Positions 30,301-44,000 of a stretch of DNA of 64,000 nucleotides are shown here, piece by piece (the first letter of the stretch is position 1; every line of letters starts with the position of its first letter). The DNA comes from Cristatella mucedo (lineage: Eukaryota; Bryozoa; Phylactolaemata; Cristatellidae). The DNA is taken from positions 699,001-763,000 of the forward strand of contig WPIO01000153.1 in NCBI GenBank assembly GCA_009760855.2, given 5' to 3'. The notes beneath the pieces were generated by a model. It ran no database searches and was not told the DNA's origin. It worked only from the letters and a program-made list of their open reading frames with translations. The position numbers and the translations under genes were made by a program.

Positions 30301-33300
30301 TTTCGCACGAGTTCGCAGCAGATTGCCGAATATCTAGATAATTGGAATCTGCTCGTTGGAGCGTGAGCTAGCTGGCAGCAGAGTGCTGCACCTTGTTTTA
30401 AGCATTTCGCACTTAAAATACACATTTCGCACGATTTCGCAGCAGATTGCGGATTATCTAGAAACTTTAAATCTGCTCGCCGGTGCTGAGCTGGCTGGCA
30501 GCAGAGTGCTACACCTTGCTTTAAGCATTTCGCACTTGAAAAACTCATTTCGCACGAGTTCACAGCAGATCGCAGAATATCCAGAAACTTCAAATCTGCT
30601 ATTCGGAGCGTGACCTGGCCGGCAGCAGAGTGCTGCACCTTGCTACAACCATTTCGCAATTGAATAACTCATTTCGCACAGGTTCGCAGCAGATTGCGGA
30701 ATATCCAGAAACTTCAAATTTGCTTTTCGGAGCATGCGGTAGCTGGCATCAGAGTGCTGCACCTTGTTTCATGCACTTCGCACTTGAATAACACATTTCG
30801 CACGCGTTCGCAGCAGATTGCGGATTATCTGGAAACTTTAAATCTGCTCGCCGGTGCGTAAGCTGGCTGAGAGCAGAGTGCTGCACCTTGTTACAACCAT
30901 TTCGCAATTGAATAACTCATTTCGCACAGGTTCGCAGCAGATTGCGGAATATCCAGAAACTTCAAATTTGCTTTTCGGAGCATGCGGTAGCTGGCATCAG
31001 AGTGCTGCACCTTGTTTCATGCATTTCGCACTTGAATAACACATTTCGCACGCGTTCGCAGCGGATTGCCGAATATCTAGAAAATTCGAATCTGCTCGTC
31101 GGAGTGTAAGCTCGCTGGAAGCAGAGTGCTGCAACTTGTCGCAAGCCGTTCGCACTTGAATAACACATTTCGCACAAAATCGCTAAAGATTGCGGAATAT
31201 CTAGGAACCTCAAATCTGCTCGCCGGAGCGTGCCCTGGCTGTCAGCAGAGTGCTGCACCTTGTTTTAAGAATTTCGGACTTGAAAAACACATTTTGCACG
31301 AGTTCGCAGAAGATTGCGATTATCTATAAACTTTAAATCTGCTCGCCGGTGCGTGAGCTGGCTGAGAGCAGAGTGCTGCACCTTGTTACAACCATTTCGC
31401 AAATGAATAACTCATTTCGCACAGGTTCGCGGCAGATTGCGGAATATCTATACTTCAAATATGCTTTTCGGAGCGAGCAGTAGCTGGCATCAGAGTGCCG
31501 CACCTTGTTTTCTGCGTTTCGCACTTGAATAACACATTTCGCACGAGTTCACAAAAGATTGCGGAATATCTAGAAACCACAAATCTGCTCGCCGGAGCGT
31601 GCCCTGGCTGGCAGAAGAGTGCTGCACCTTGTTTCAAGCATTTCACACTTGAATAACACATTTTGCACGAGTTTACAGCAGATCGCGGAATAACTAGAAA
31701 CTTTAAATCTGCTCGTCGGAGCGTACGCTGGCAGAGAGCAGAGTGCTGCACTTTGTTTCAATCATTTCGCACTTAAATAACACATTTCGAACGAGTTCGC
31801 AGCAGATTGCCGAATATCTAGAAAATTTGAATCTGCTCGTCGGAATGTGAGCTGGCTGGCAGCAGAGTGCTGCACCTTGTCGCAAGCATTTTGCCCTTGA
31901 ATGACACATTTCGCACGAGTTCGCAACAGATTGCGGAATATCTAGAAACCTTAACTCTGCTCGCCGGAGCATGCCCTGGCTGGCAGCAGAGTGCTGCACC
32001 TTGTTTTAAGCGTTTCAAAGTTGAAAAACACATCTTGCACGAGTTCACAGCAGGTCGCGGAATAACTAGAAACTATAAATATGCTCCTCAGAGCGTGTAC
32101 TGGCTAACAGCAGAGTGCTGCACCTTGTTACAACCATTTCGCAATTGAATAACTCATTTTGCACAGGTACGCAGCAGATTGCGGAATATCCAGAAACTTC
32201 AAATCTGCTTTTTTGGGCAAGCGGTAGCTGGCATTAGAGTGCTGCACCGTGTTTCATGCATTTCGCACTTAAATAACACATTTTGCAAGAGTTCGCAGCA
32301 GATTGCCGAATATCTAGAACATTTGAAGCTGCTCGTAGGAGTGTGAGCTGGCTGGCAGCAGAGTGCTGCATCTTGTCACAAGCATTTTGCCCTTGAATGA
32401 CACATTTAGCATGAGTTCCCAACAGATTGCGGAATATCTAGAAACCTCAAATCTGCTCGCCGGAGCGTGCGGTAGCTGGCAGTTGATTGCTGCACCTTGC
32501 TTTAAGCATTTCGCACTTGAAAAACCTATTTCGGACGCGTTCGCAGCAGATCGCGAAATATCTAGAAACTTCAAATATGGTTTTCTGAGCGAGCAGTAGC
32601 TGGCATCAGAGTGCCGCACCTTGTTGCAAGCATTTTGCACGTGACTAACACATTTCGCACAAGTTTGCAGCAGATCGCGGAATATCAGGATTCGTCAAAT
32701 CAGCACGGCGGAGCGTGAGGTAGCTTGCAGCTGATTGCTGCACCTTGCTTTAAGAATTTCGCACATGAAAAACTAATTTCGCACGAGTTCGCAGCAGATC
32801 GCCGAATATCCAGAAACTTGAAATCTGCTATTCGGAGCGTGCCCTGGCTGGCAGCAGAGTGCTGCACCGTGTCGCAATCGTTTCGCCCTTGAATAACACA
32901 TTTCGCACGAGTTCGCAACAGATTACGGAATATCTAGGAACCTCAAATCTGCTCGCCGGAGCGTGCCCTGGCTGGTAGCAGAGTGCTGCACCTTGTTTTA
33001 AGCGTTTCACAGTTGAAAAACACATTTTGCACGAGTTCGCAGCAGATCGCGAAATAACTAGAAACTTCAAATCTGCTCGTCGGAACGTATGCTGGCTGAG
33101 AGCAGAGTGCTGCACCTTGTTACCACCATTTCGCAATTGAATAACTCATTTCGCACAGGTTCACAGCCGGATGGGGAATATCTATACTTCAAATATGCTT
33201 TTCGGAGCAAGCAGTAGCTGGCATCAGAGTGCGGCACCTTGTTTTTTGCATTTCGCACTTGAATAACACATTTCGCAAGAGTTCGCAGCAGATTGCCGAA

Positions 33301-36280
33301 TATTCAGAAACTTCAAATCTGCTATTCGGAGCGTGCCCTGGCTGGCAGCAGAGTGCTGCACCTTGTTTTAAGAATTTCGCACTTGAAAAACACATTTCGC
33401 ACGAGTTCGCAGCAGATTGCCGAATATCTAGATAATTGGAATCTGCTCGTTGGAGCGTGAGCTAGCTGGCAGCAGAGTGCTGCACCTTGTTTTAAGCATT
33501 TCGCACTTAAAATACACATTTCGCACGATTTCGCAGCAGATTGCGGATTATCTAGAAACTTTAAATCTGCTCGCCGGTGCTGAGCTGGCTGGCAGCAGAG
33601 TGCTACACCTTGCTCTAAGCATTTCGCACTTAAAAAACTCATTTCGCACGAGTTCACAGCAGATCGCAGAATATCCAGAAACTTCAAATCTGCTATTCGG
33701 AGCGTGACCTGGCCGGCAGCAGAGTGCTGCACCTTGTTACAACCATTTCGCAATTGAATAACTCATTTCGCACAGGTTCGCAGCAGATTGCGGAATATCC
33801 AGAAACTTCAAATTTGCTTTTCGGAGCATGCGGTAGCTGGCATCAGAGTGCTGCACCTTGTTTCATGCATTTCGCACTTGAATAACACATTTCGCAAGAG
33901 TTCGCAGCAGATTGCCGAATATTCAGAAACTTCAAATCTGCTATTCGGAGCGTGCCCTGGCTGGCAGCAGAGTGCTGCACCTTGTTTTAAGAATTTCGCA
34001 CTTGAAAAACACATTTCGCACGAGTTCACAGCCGATCGCGGAATAACTAGAAACTTCAAATCTGCTCGTCGGACCGTACGCTGGCTGAGAGCAGAGTGCT
34101 GCACCTTGCTACAACCATTTCGCAATTGAATAACTCATTTCGCACAGGTTCGCAGCAGATTGCGGAATATCCAGAAACTTTAAAGCTGATCGTAGGAGTG
34201 TGAGGTGGCTGGCAGCAGAGTGCTGCACAGCTTGTCACAAGCATTTTGCACTTGAATGACACATTTCGCATGACATTTAGCATGAGATCCCACAGATTGC
34301 GGAATATCTAGAAACCTCAAATCTGCTCGCCGGAGCGTGCGGTAGCTGGCAGTTGATTGCTGCACCTTGCTTTAAGCATTTCGCACTTGAAAAACCTATT
34401 TCGGACGAGTTTGCAGCAGATCGCGAAATATCTAGAAACTTCAAATATGCTTTTCGGAGCGAGCAGTAGCTGGCATCAGAGTGCCGCACCTTGTTGCAAG
34501 CATTTTGCACGTGACTAACACATTTCGCACAAGTTTGCAGCAGATCGCGGAATATCAGGATACTTCAAATCAGCACGGCGGAGCGTGAGGTAGCTTGCAG
34601 CTGATTGCTGCACGTTGCTTTAAGAATTTCGCACATGAAAAACTAATTTCGCACGAGTTCGCAGCAGATCGCCGAATATCCAGAAACTTCAAATCTGCTA
34701 TTCGGAGCGTGCCCTGGCTGGTAGCAGAGTGCTGCACCTTGTCGCAAGCTTTTTGCCCTTGAATAACACATTTCGCACGAGTTTGCAACAGATTGCGGAA
34801 TATCTAGGAACCTCAAATCTGCTCGCCGGAGCGTGCCCTGGCTGGCAGCAGAGTGCTGCACCTTGTCGCAAGCGTTTCGCCCTTGAATAACACATTTCGC
34901 GAGAGTTCGCAGCAGATTGCCGAATATCTAGAAAATAGGAATCTGCTCGGTGGAGCGTGAGCTAGCTGGCAGCAGAGTGCTGCACCTTGTTTTAAGCATT
35001 TCGCACTTGAAAAACACATTTCGCACGAGTTCGCAACAGATTGCGGAATATCTAGGAACCTCAAATCTGCTCGCCGGAGCGTGCCCTGGCTGGTAGCAGA
35101 GTGCTGCACCTTGTTTTAAGCGTTTCACAGTTGAAAAACACATTTTGCACGAGTTCGCAGCAGATCGCGAAATAACTAGAAACTTCAAATCTGCTCGTCG
35201 GAACGTATGCTGGCTGAGAGCAGAGTGCTGCACCTTGTTACCACCATTTCGCAATTGAATAACTCATTTCGCACAGGTTCACAGCAGGATGGGGAATATC
35301 TATACTTCAAATATGCTTTTCCGAGCAAGCAGTAGCTGGCATCAGAGTGCGGCACCTTGTTTTTTGCATTTCGCACTTGAATAACACATTTCGCAAGAGT
35401 TCGCAGCAGATTGCCGAATATTCAGAAACTTCAAATCTGCTATTCGGAGCTTGCCCTGGATGGCAGCAGAGTGCTGCACCTTGTTTTAAGAATTTCGCAC
35501 TTGAAAGACACATTTCGCACGCGTTCGCAGCGGATTGCCGAATATCTAGAAAATTTGAATCTGCTCGTCAGAGTGTAAGCTCGCTGGAAGCAGAGTGCTG
35601 CACCTCGCTTTAAGCATTTCGCACTTGAATAACACATTTCGCAAGAGTTCGCAGCAGATTGCCGAATATTCAGAAACTTTAAATCTGCTATTCAGGGCGT
35701 GCCCAGGCTGGCAGCAGAGTGCTGCACCTTGTTTTAAGCATTTCGCACTAGAAAAACACATTTCGCACGAGTTCGCAGCAGATTGCCGAATATCTAGATA
35801 ATTGGAATCTGCTCGTTGGAGCGTGAGCTAGCTGGCAGCAGAGTGCTGCACCTTGTTTTAAGCATTTCGCACTTAAAATACACATTTCGCACGATTTCGC
35901 AGCAGATTGCGGATTATCTAGAAACTTTAAATCTGCTCGCCGGTGCTGAGCTGGCTGGCAGCAGAGTGCTACACCTTGCTCTAAGCATTTCGCACTTAAA
36001 AAACTCATTTCGCACGAGTTCGCAGCAGATTGCCGAATATCCAGAAACTTCAAATCTGCTATTCGGAGCGTGCCCTGGCTGGCAGCAGAGTGCTGCACAT
36101 TGTTTTAAGCATTTCACACTTGAAAAACACATTTTGCACGAGTTCACAGCAGATCGCGGAATAACTAGAAACTTCAAATCTGCTCGTCGGAGCGTACGCT
36201 GGCTGAGAGCAGAATGCTGCACTTTGTTTCAATCATTTCGCACTTGAAAAACACCTTTCGCACGAGTTCGCAGCAGATCG
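24390..36280 (+). repeat. ~3.96 kb higher-order repeat, three iterations
   Basis: Landmark segments recur at a spacing of 3959-3961 bases: the TTGAAGCTGCTCGT arm near 24407, 28366 and 32327, the AAATCAGCACGG arm near 24778, 28737 and 32698, and their neighbours. 28.2-29.5 kb and 32.2-33.5 kb are almost identical. 3960 is about 32 monomers. A further partial iteration from about 34.2 kb has internal deletions or duplications. Confidence 0.8.
25500..28000 (+). repeat. 7-monomer higher-order repeat (865-869 bases), about three units
   Basis: The marker GAGCGTGAGCTAGCTGG followed by a TTAAAATACAC monomer starts near 25533, 26398 and 27267 (spacings 865 and 869). The unusual TTGTGGATTATCTGG segment occurs at 25991 and 26860 (869). 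The same 7-monomer unit recurs twice near 29.49 and 30.36 kb (867 bases). Confidence 0.85.
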
Positions 36281-37528
36281 CTGAGAATCTAGAGAATTCA
36301 TATCCGCTTGTCAAAGCATGTGCTGGCAGGCAGCAGAGTGCTGCACCTTGTTTCAAGAATTTCGCACGTGACTAACACATTTCGCACAAGTTTGCAGCAG
36401 ATCGCGGAATATCAGGATACTTCAAATCAGCACGGCGGAGCGTGAGGTAGCTTGCAGCTGATTGCTGCACCTTGCTTTAAGATTTTCGCACTTGAAAAAC
36501 TACATTTCGCACGAGTTCGCAGCAGATCGCCGAATATCCAGAAACTTCAAATCTGCTATTCGGAGCGTGCCCTGGCTGGCAGCAGAGTGCTGCACCTTGT
36601 CGCAAGCATTTCGGACTTGAAAAACACATTTTGCACGAGTTCGCAGCAGATAGCGGATTATCTAGAAACTTTAAATCTGCTCGCCGGTGCGTAAGCTGGC
36701 TGAGAGCAGAGTGCTGCACCTTGTTACAACCATTTCGCAATTGAATAACTCATTTCGCACAGGTTCGCAGCAGATTGCGGAATATCTATACTTCAAATAT
36801 GCTTTTCGGAGCGAGCAGTAGCTGGCATCAGAGTGCCGCACCTTGTTTTCTGCGTTTCCCACTTGAATAACACATTTAGCACGAGTTCACAGCAGATTGC
36901 GGAATATCTAGAAAATTCGAATCTGCTCGTCGGAGTGTGAGCTGGCTGGCAGCAGAGTGCTGCACCTTGTCGCGAGCATTTAGTCCATTGAATAACACAT
37001 TTCGCACGAGTTCACAAAAGATTGCCGAATATCTATAAACCACAAATCTGCTCGCCGGAGCGTACCCTGGCTGGCAGCAGAGTGCTGCACCTTGTTTTAA
37101 GCCTTTCACACTTGAAAAACGCATTTTGCACGAGTTCACAGCAGATCGCGGAATAACTAGAAACCTAAAATCTGCTCGTCGGACCGTACGCTGGCTGAGA
37201 GCAGAGTGCTGCACCTTGTTTCAAGCATTTCACACTTGAATAACATATTTTGCACGAGTTCACAGCAGATTGCCGAATATCTAGAAAATTTGAATCTGCT
37301 CGTCGGAGTGTGAGCTGGCTGGCAGTAGAGTGCAGCACCTTGTCGCAAGCATTTTGCCCTTGAATGACACATTTCGCACGAGTTCGCAACAGATTGCGGA
37401 ATATCTAGAAACCTCAAGTCTGCTCGCCGGAGCGTGCCCTGGCTGGCAGCAGAGTGCTGCACCTTGTTTTAAGCCTTTCACACTTGAAAAACGCATTTCG
37501 CACGAGTTCACAGCAGATCGCGGAATAA

Positions 37529-40500
37529 CTAGAAACCTAAAATCTGCTCGTCGGAGCGTACGCTGGCTGAGAGCAGAGTGCTGCACCTTGTTTCAAGCAT
37601 TTTGCACTTGAATAACACATTTCGCACGAGTTCGCAACAGATTGCCGAATATCCAGAAAATTGGAATCGCCTCGTTGGAGCGTCAGCTGGCGTGCAGCAG
37701 AGTGCTTCACCTTGTTTTAAGCATTTCGCACTTAAAATACACATTTCGCACGAGTTCGCAGCAGATTGCGGATTATGTAGGAACTTTAAATCTCCTCGCA
37801 GGTGCGGAGCTGGCTGGCAGCAGAGTGCTACACCTTGCTCTAAGCATTTCGCACTTAAAAAACTTATTTCGCACGAGTTCACAGCAGATCGCAGAATATC
37901 CAGAAACTTTAAATTGAATAACTCATTACACAAAGGTTCGCATGAGATTGCGGAATATCCAGAAACTTCAAATTTGCTTTTCGGAGCATGCGGTAGCTGG
38001 CATCAGAGTGCTGCACCTTGTTTCATGCATTTTGCACTTGAATAACACATTTCGCACGCGTTCGCAGCGGATTGCCGAATATCTAGAAAATTCGAATCTG
38101 CTCGTCGGAGTGTAAGCTCGCTGGCAGCAGAGTGCTGCAACTTGTCGCAAGCCGTTCGCACTTGAATAACACATTTCGCACGAGTTCGCTACAGATTGCG
38201 GAATATCTAGGAACCTCAAATCTGCTCGCCGGAGCGTGCCCTGGCTGTCAGCAGAGTGCTGCACCTTGTTTTAAGCATTTCACACTTGAAAAACACATTT
38301 TGCACGAGTTCACGGCAGATCGCGGAATAACTAGAAACTTTAAATCTGCTCGTCGGAGCGAACGCTGGCTGAGAGCAGAATGCTGCACTTTGTTTCAATC
38401 ATTTCGCACTTGAAAAACACCTTTCGCACGAGTTCGCAGCAGATCGCTGAGTATCTAGAGAATTCATATCCGCTTGTCAAAGCATGTGCTGGCAGGCAGC
38501 AGAGTGCTGCACCTTGTTTCAAGAATTTCGCACGTGACTAACACATTTCGCACAAGTTTGCAGCAGATCGCGGAATATCAGGATACTTCAAATCAGCACG
38601 GCGGATTGTGAGGTAGCTTGCAGCTGATTACTGCACCTTGCTTTAAGAATTTCGCACATGAAAAACTAATTTCGCACGAGTTCGCAGCAGATCGCCGAAT
38701 ATCCAGAAACTTCAAATCTGCTATTCGGAGCGTGAGCTAGCTGGCAGCAGAGTGCTGCACCTTGTTTCAAGCATTTCGCAGGCAAAAAACACATTTCGCA
38801 CGAGTGCTATTCGGAGCGTGCCCTGGCTGGCAGCAGAGTGCTGCACCTTGTCGCAAGCATTTCGGACTTGAAAAACACATTTTGCACGAGTTCGCAGCAG
38901 ATAGCGGATTATCTAGAAACTTTAAATCTGCTCGCCGGTGCGTAAGCTGGCTGAGAGCAGAGTGCTGCACCTTGTTACAACCATTTCGCAATTGAATAAC
39001 TCATTTCGCACAGGTTCGCAGCAGATTGCGGAATATGTAGAAACTTTAAATCTGCATGTCGGAGCGTGAGCTTGCTGGCATCAGAGTGCTGCACCTTGTT
39101 TAAAGCATTTCGCACGTAAATAACACGTTTCGCACGAGTTCACAAAAGATTGCCGAATATCTATAAACCACAAATCTGCTCGCCGGAGCGTACCCTGGCT
39201 GGCAGCAGAGTGCTGCACCTTGTTTTAAGCCTTTCACACTTGAAAAACGCATTTTGCACGAGTTCACAGCAGATCGCGGAATAACTAGAAACTTCAAATC
39301 TGCTCGTCGGAGCGTGCGCTGGCTGGCAGCAGAGTGCTGCACCTTTTCACACTTGAATAACATATTTTGCCATTTCGCATTGCCTTGAATAACTCATTTT
39401 GCACAGAGTTCGCACCTTGCAGATTGCGGAATATCACGAGAAACTTCAAATCTGCTCGCCGGAGCGTGCCCTGGCTGGCAGCAGAGTGCTGCACCCTGTT
39501 TTAAGCCTTTCACACTTGAAAAACGCATTTTGCACGAGTTCACAGCAGATCGCGGAATAACTAGAAACCTAAAATCTGCTCGTCGGAGCGTACGCTGGCG
39601 GAGAGCAGAGTGCTGCACTTTGTTTCAATCATTTTGCACTTGAATAACACATTTCGCACGAGTTCGCAACAGATTGCCGAATATCCAGAAAATTGGAATC
39701 GCCTCGTTGGAGCGTCAGCTGGCGTGCAGCAGAGTGCTTCACCTTGTTTTAAGCATTTCGCACTTAAAATACACATTTCGCACGAGTTCGCAGCAGATTG
39801 CGGATTATGTAGGAACTTTAAATCTCCTCGCAGGTGCGGAGCTGGCTGGCAGCAGAGTGCTACACCTTGCTCTAAGCATTTCGCACTTAAAAAACTTATT
39901 TCGCACGAGTTCACAGCAGATCGCAGAATATCCAGAAACTTTAAATTGCATAACTCATTACACAAAGGTTCGCATTAGATTGAGGAATATCCAGAAACTT
40001 CAAATTGGCTTTTCGGAGCATGCGGTAGCTGGCATCAGAGTGCTGCACCTTGTTTCATGCATTTCGCCCTTGAATAACACATTTCGCACGAGTTCACAGC
40101 AGATTGCCGAATATCTAGAAAATTCGAATCTGCTCGTCGGAGTGTAAGCTCGCTGGCAGCAGAGTGCTGCACCTTGGCGCAAGCATTTCGCCCTTGAATA
40201 ACACATTTCGCACGAGTTCGCAACAGATTGCGGAATATCTAGGAACCTCAAATCTGCTCGCCGGAGCGTGCCCTGGCTGGCAGCAGAGTGCTGCACCTTG
40301 TTTTAAGCATTTCACACTTGAAAAACACATTTTGCACAAGTTCACAGCAGATCGCGGAATAACTAGAAACTTTAAATCTGCTCGTCGGAGCGTATGCTGG
40401 CTGAGAGCAGAGTGCTGCACTTTGTTTCAATCATTTCGCACTTGAATAACACATTTCGCACGAGTTCGCAGCAAATCGCAGAGTATCTAGAGAATTCATA

Positions 40501-41000
40501 TCCGCTTGTCGGAGCATGTGCTGGCAGGCAGCAGAGTGCTGCACCTTGTTTCAAAAATTTCCCACGTGACTAACACATTTCGCACACGTTTGCAGCAGAT
40601 CGCAGAATATCAGGATACTTCAAATCAGCACGGCGGAGCATGAGGTAACTTGCAGCAATGTGCTGCACCTTGCTTAAGGCATTTCGCACTTGAAAAACAC
40701 ATTTCGCACGAAGTTGCAGCAGATTGCCGAATATCTAGAAAATTGGAAACAGCTCGTTGGAGCGTGAGCTGGCTGGCAGCAGAGTGCTGCACCTTGTTTT
40801 AAGCATTTCGCACTTAAAATACACATTTCGCACGAGTTTGCAGCAGATTGCGGATTATCTAGAATTTTTAAATCTGCTCGCCGGTGCGGAGCTGCCTGCC
40901 AGCAGAGTGCTACACCTTGCTCTAAGCATTTCGCACTTAAAAAACTCATTTAGCACGAGTTCACAGCAGATCGCGGAATAACTAGAAACTTTTAATCTGC
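37529..41000 (+). repeat. ~2.03 kb higher-order duplication
   Basis: The segment at 37640-37960 (with the odd GGCGTGCAGCAGAGTGCTTC arm and a shortened TTTAAATTGAATAACTC monomer) recurs 2032 bases later at 39672-39990 with few changes. Confidence 0.75.
39340..39450 (+). repeat. second scrambled monomer patch
   Basis: The monomer order is broken here (ACCTTTTCACACTTG, then TTTTGCCATTTCGCATTGCC and GTTCGCACCTTGCAGATT), as if pieces of two monomers were interleaved. Regular periodicity resumes by about 39450. Confidence 0.65.
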
Positions 41001-44000
41001 TCGTCGGAGCGTACGCTGGCTGAGAGCAGAGTGCTGCACTTTGTTTCAATCATTTCGCACTTGAATAACACATTTCGCACGAGTTCGCAGCAAATCGCAG
41101 AGTATCTAGAGAATTCATATACGCTTGTCGGAGCATGTGCTGGCAGGCAGCAGAGTGCTGCACCTTGTTTCAAAAATTTCCCACGTGACTAACACATTTC
41201 GCACAAGTTTGCAGCAGATCGCGGAATATTCAGAAACTTCAAATCTGCTATTCGGAGCGTGCCCTGGCTGGCAGCAGAGTGCTGCAGCTTGTCGCAAGCA
41301 TTTCGCCCTTTAATAACACATTTCGCACGAGTTCGCAACAGATTGCGGAATATCTAGAAACTTCAAATCTACTCGCCGGTGTGTGAGCTGGCTGGCAGCA
41401 GAGTGCTACACCTTGTTACAACCATTTCGCAATTGAATAACTCATTTCGCACAGGTTCGCAGCAGATTGCAGAATATCCAGAAACGTCAAATCTGCTTTT
41501 TGGAGCATGCAGTAGCTGGCATCAGAGTGCTGCACCTTGTTTTCTGCATTTTGCCCTTGAATGACACATTTCGCACGAGTTCGCAACAGATTGCGGAATA
41601 TCTAGAAACCTCAAGTCTGCTCGTCGGACCGTACGCTGGCTGAGAGCAGATTGCTGCACCTTGTTTCAACCGTTTCACAATTGAATAACTCATTTCGCAC
41701 AAGTTCGCATTAGATTGCGGAATATCCAGAAACTTCAAATTTGCTTTTCGGAGCATGCGGTAGCTGGCATCAGAGTGCTGCACCTTGTTTCATGCATTTC
41801 GCACTTGAATAACACATTTTGCACGAGTTTACTGCAGATCGCGGAATAACTAGAAACTTTAAATCTGCTCGTCGGAGCGTACGCTGGCTGAGAGCAGAGT
41901 GCTGCACTTTGTTTCAAGCATTTCGCACTTGAATAACACATTTCGAACGAGTTCGCAACAGATTGCGGAATATCTAGAAACCTCAAGTCTGCTCGTCGGA
42001 CTGTACGCTGGCTGAGAGCAGAGTGCTGCACCTTGTTTCAACCGTTTCACAATTGAATAACTCATTTCGCACAGGTTCGCATTAGATTGCGGAATATCCA
42101 GAAACTTCAAATTTGCTTTTCGGAGCATGCGGTAGCTGGCATCAGAGTGCTGCACCTTGATTCATGCATTTCGCACTTGAATAACACATTTCGCACGCGT
42201 TCGCAGCGGATTGCCGAATATCTAGAAAATTCGAATCTGCTCGTCGGAGTGTAAGCTCGCAGGAAGCAGAGTGCTGCAACTTGTCGCAAGCCGTTCGCAC
42301 TTGAATAACACATTTCGCACGAGTTCGCTACAGATTGCGGAATATCTAGGAACCTCGAATCTGCTCGTTGAAGTGTGAGCTGGCTGGCAGCAGAGTGCTG
42401 CACCTTGTCGCAAGCATTTCACACTTGAAAAACAAATTTTGCACGAGTTCACAGCAGATCGCGAAATAACTAGAAACTTTAAATCTGCTCGTCGGAGCGT
42501 ACGCTGGCTGAGAGCAGAGTGCTGCACTTTGTTTCAATCATTTCGCACTTAAATAACACATTTCGCAAGAGTTCGCAGCAGATTGCCGAATATCTAGAAC
42601 ATTTGAAGCTGCTCGTCAGAGTGTGAGCTGGCTGGCAGCAGAGTGCTGCACCTTGTCACAAGCATTTTGCCCTTGAATGACACATTTCGCATGAGTTCCC
42701 AACAGATTGCGGAATATCTAGAAACCTCAAATCTGCTCGCCAGAGCGTGCGGTAGCTGGCAGTTGATTGCTGCACCTTGCTTTAAGCATTTCGCACTTGA
42801 AAAACCTATTTCGGACGAGTTCGCAGCAGATCGCGAAATATCTAGAAACTTCAAATATGCTTTTCGGAGCAGCAGTAGCTGGCATCAGAGTGCCGCACCT
42901 TGTTGCAAGCATTTTGCACGTGACTAACACATTTCGCACAAGTTTGCAGCAGATCGCGGAATATCAGGATACTTCAAATCAGCACGGCGGAGCGTGAGGT
43001 AGCTTGCAGCTGATTGCTGCACCTTGCTTTAAGAATTTCGCACATGAAAAACTAATTTCGCACGAGTTCGCAGCAGATCGCCGAATATCCAGAAACTTCA
43101 AATCTGCTATTTGGAGCGTGCCCTGGCTTGCAGCAGAGTGCTGCACCTTGTCCCAAGCGTTTCGCCCTTGAATAACACATTTCGCACGAGTTCGCAACAG
43201 ATTGCGGAATATCTAGAAAATTCGAATCTGCTCGTCGGAGTGTAAGCTCGCTGGCAGCAGAGTGCTGCACCTTGTCGCGAGCATTTCGTCTATTGAATAA
43301 CACATTTCGCATGAGTTCACAAAAGATTGCGGAATATCTAGAAACCACAAATCTGCTCGCCGGAGCGTGCCCTGGCTGGCAGCAGAGTGCTGCACCTTGT
43401 TTCGAGCATTTCACACTTGAATAACACATTTTGCACGAGTTTACTGCAGATCGCGGAATAACTAGAAACTTTAAATCTGCTCGTCGGAGCGTACGCTGGC
43501 TGAGAGCAGAGTGCTGCACTTTGTTTCAATCATTTCGCACTTAAATAACACATTTCGAACGAGTTCGCAGTAGATTGCCGAATAGCTAGAAAATTTGAAT
43601 CTGCTCGTCAGAGCGTGAGCTGGCTGGCAGCAGAGTGCTGCACCTTGTCGCAAGCATTTTGCCCTTGAATGACACATTTCGCACGAGTTCGCAACAGATT
43701 GCGGAATATCTAGAAACCTCAAGTCTGCTCGCCGGAGCGTGCCCTGGCTGGCAGCAGAGTGCTGCACCTTGTTTTAAGCGTTTCACAGTTGAAAAACACA
43801 TTTTGCACAAGTTCACAGCAGGTCGCGGAATAACTAGAAACTTCAAATCTTCTTGTCGGACCGTACGCTGGCTGAGAGCAGAGTGCTGCACCTTGTTACA
43901 ACCATTTCGCAATTGAATGACTCATTTCGCACAGGTTCGCATTAGATTGCGGAATATCCAGAAAATTCAAATTGGTTTTTTGGAGCATGCGGTAGCTGGC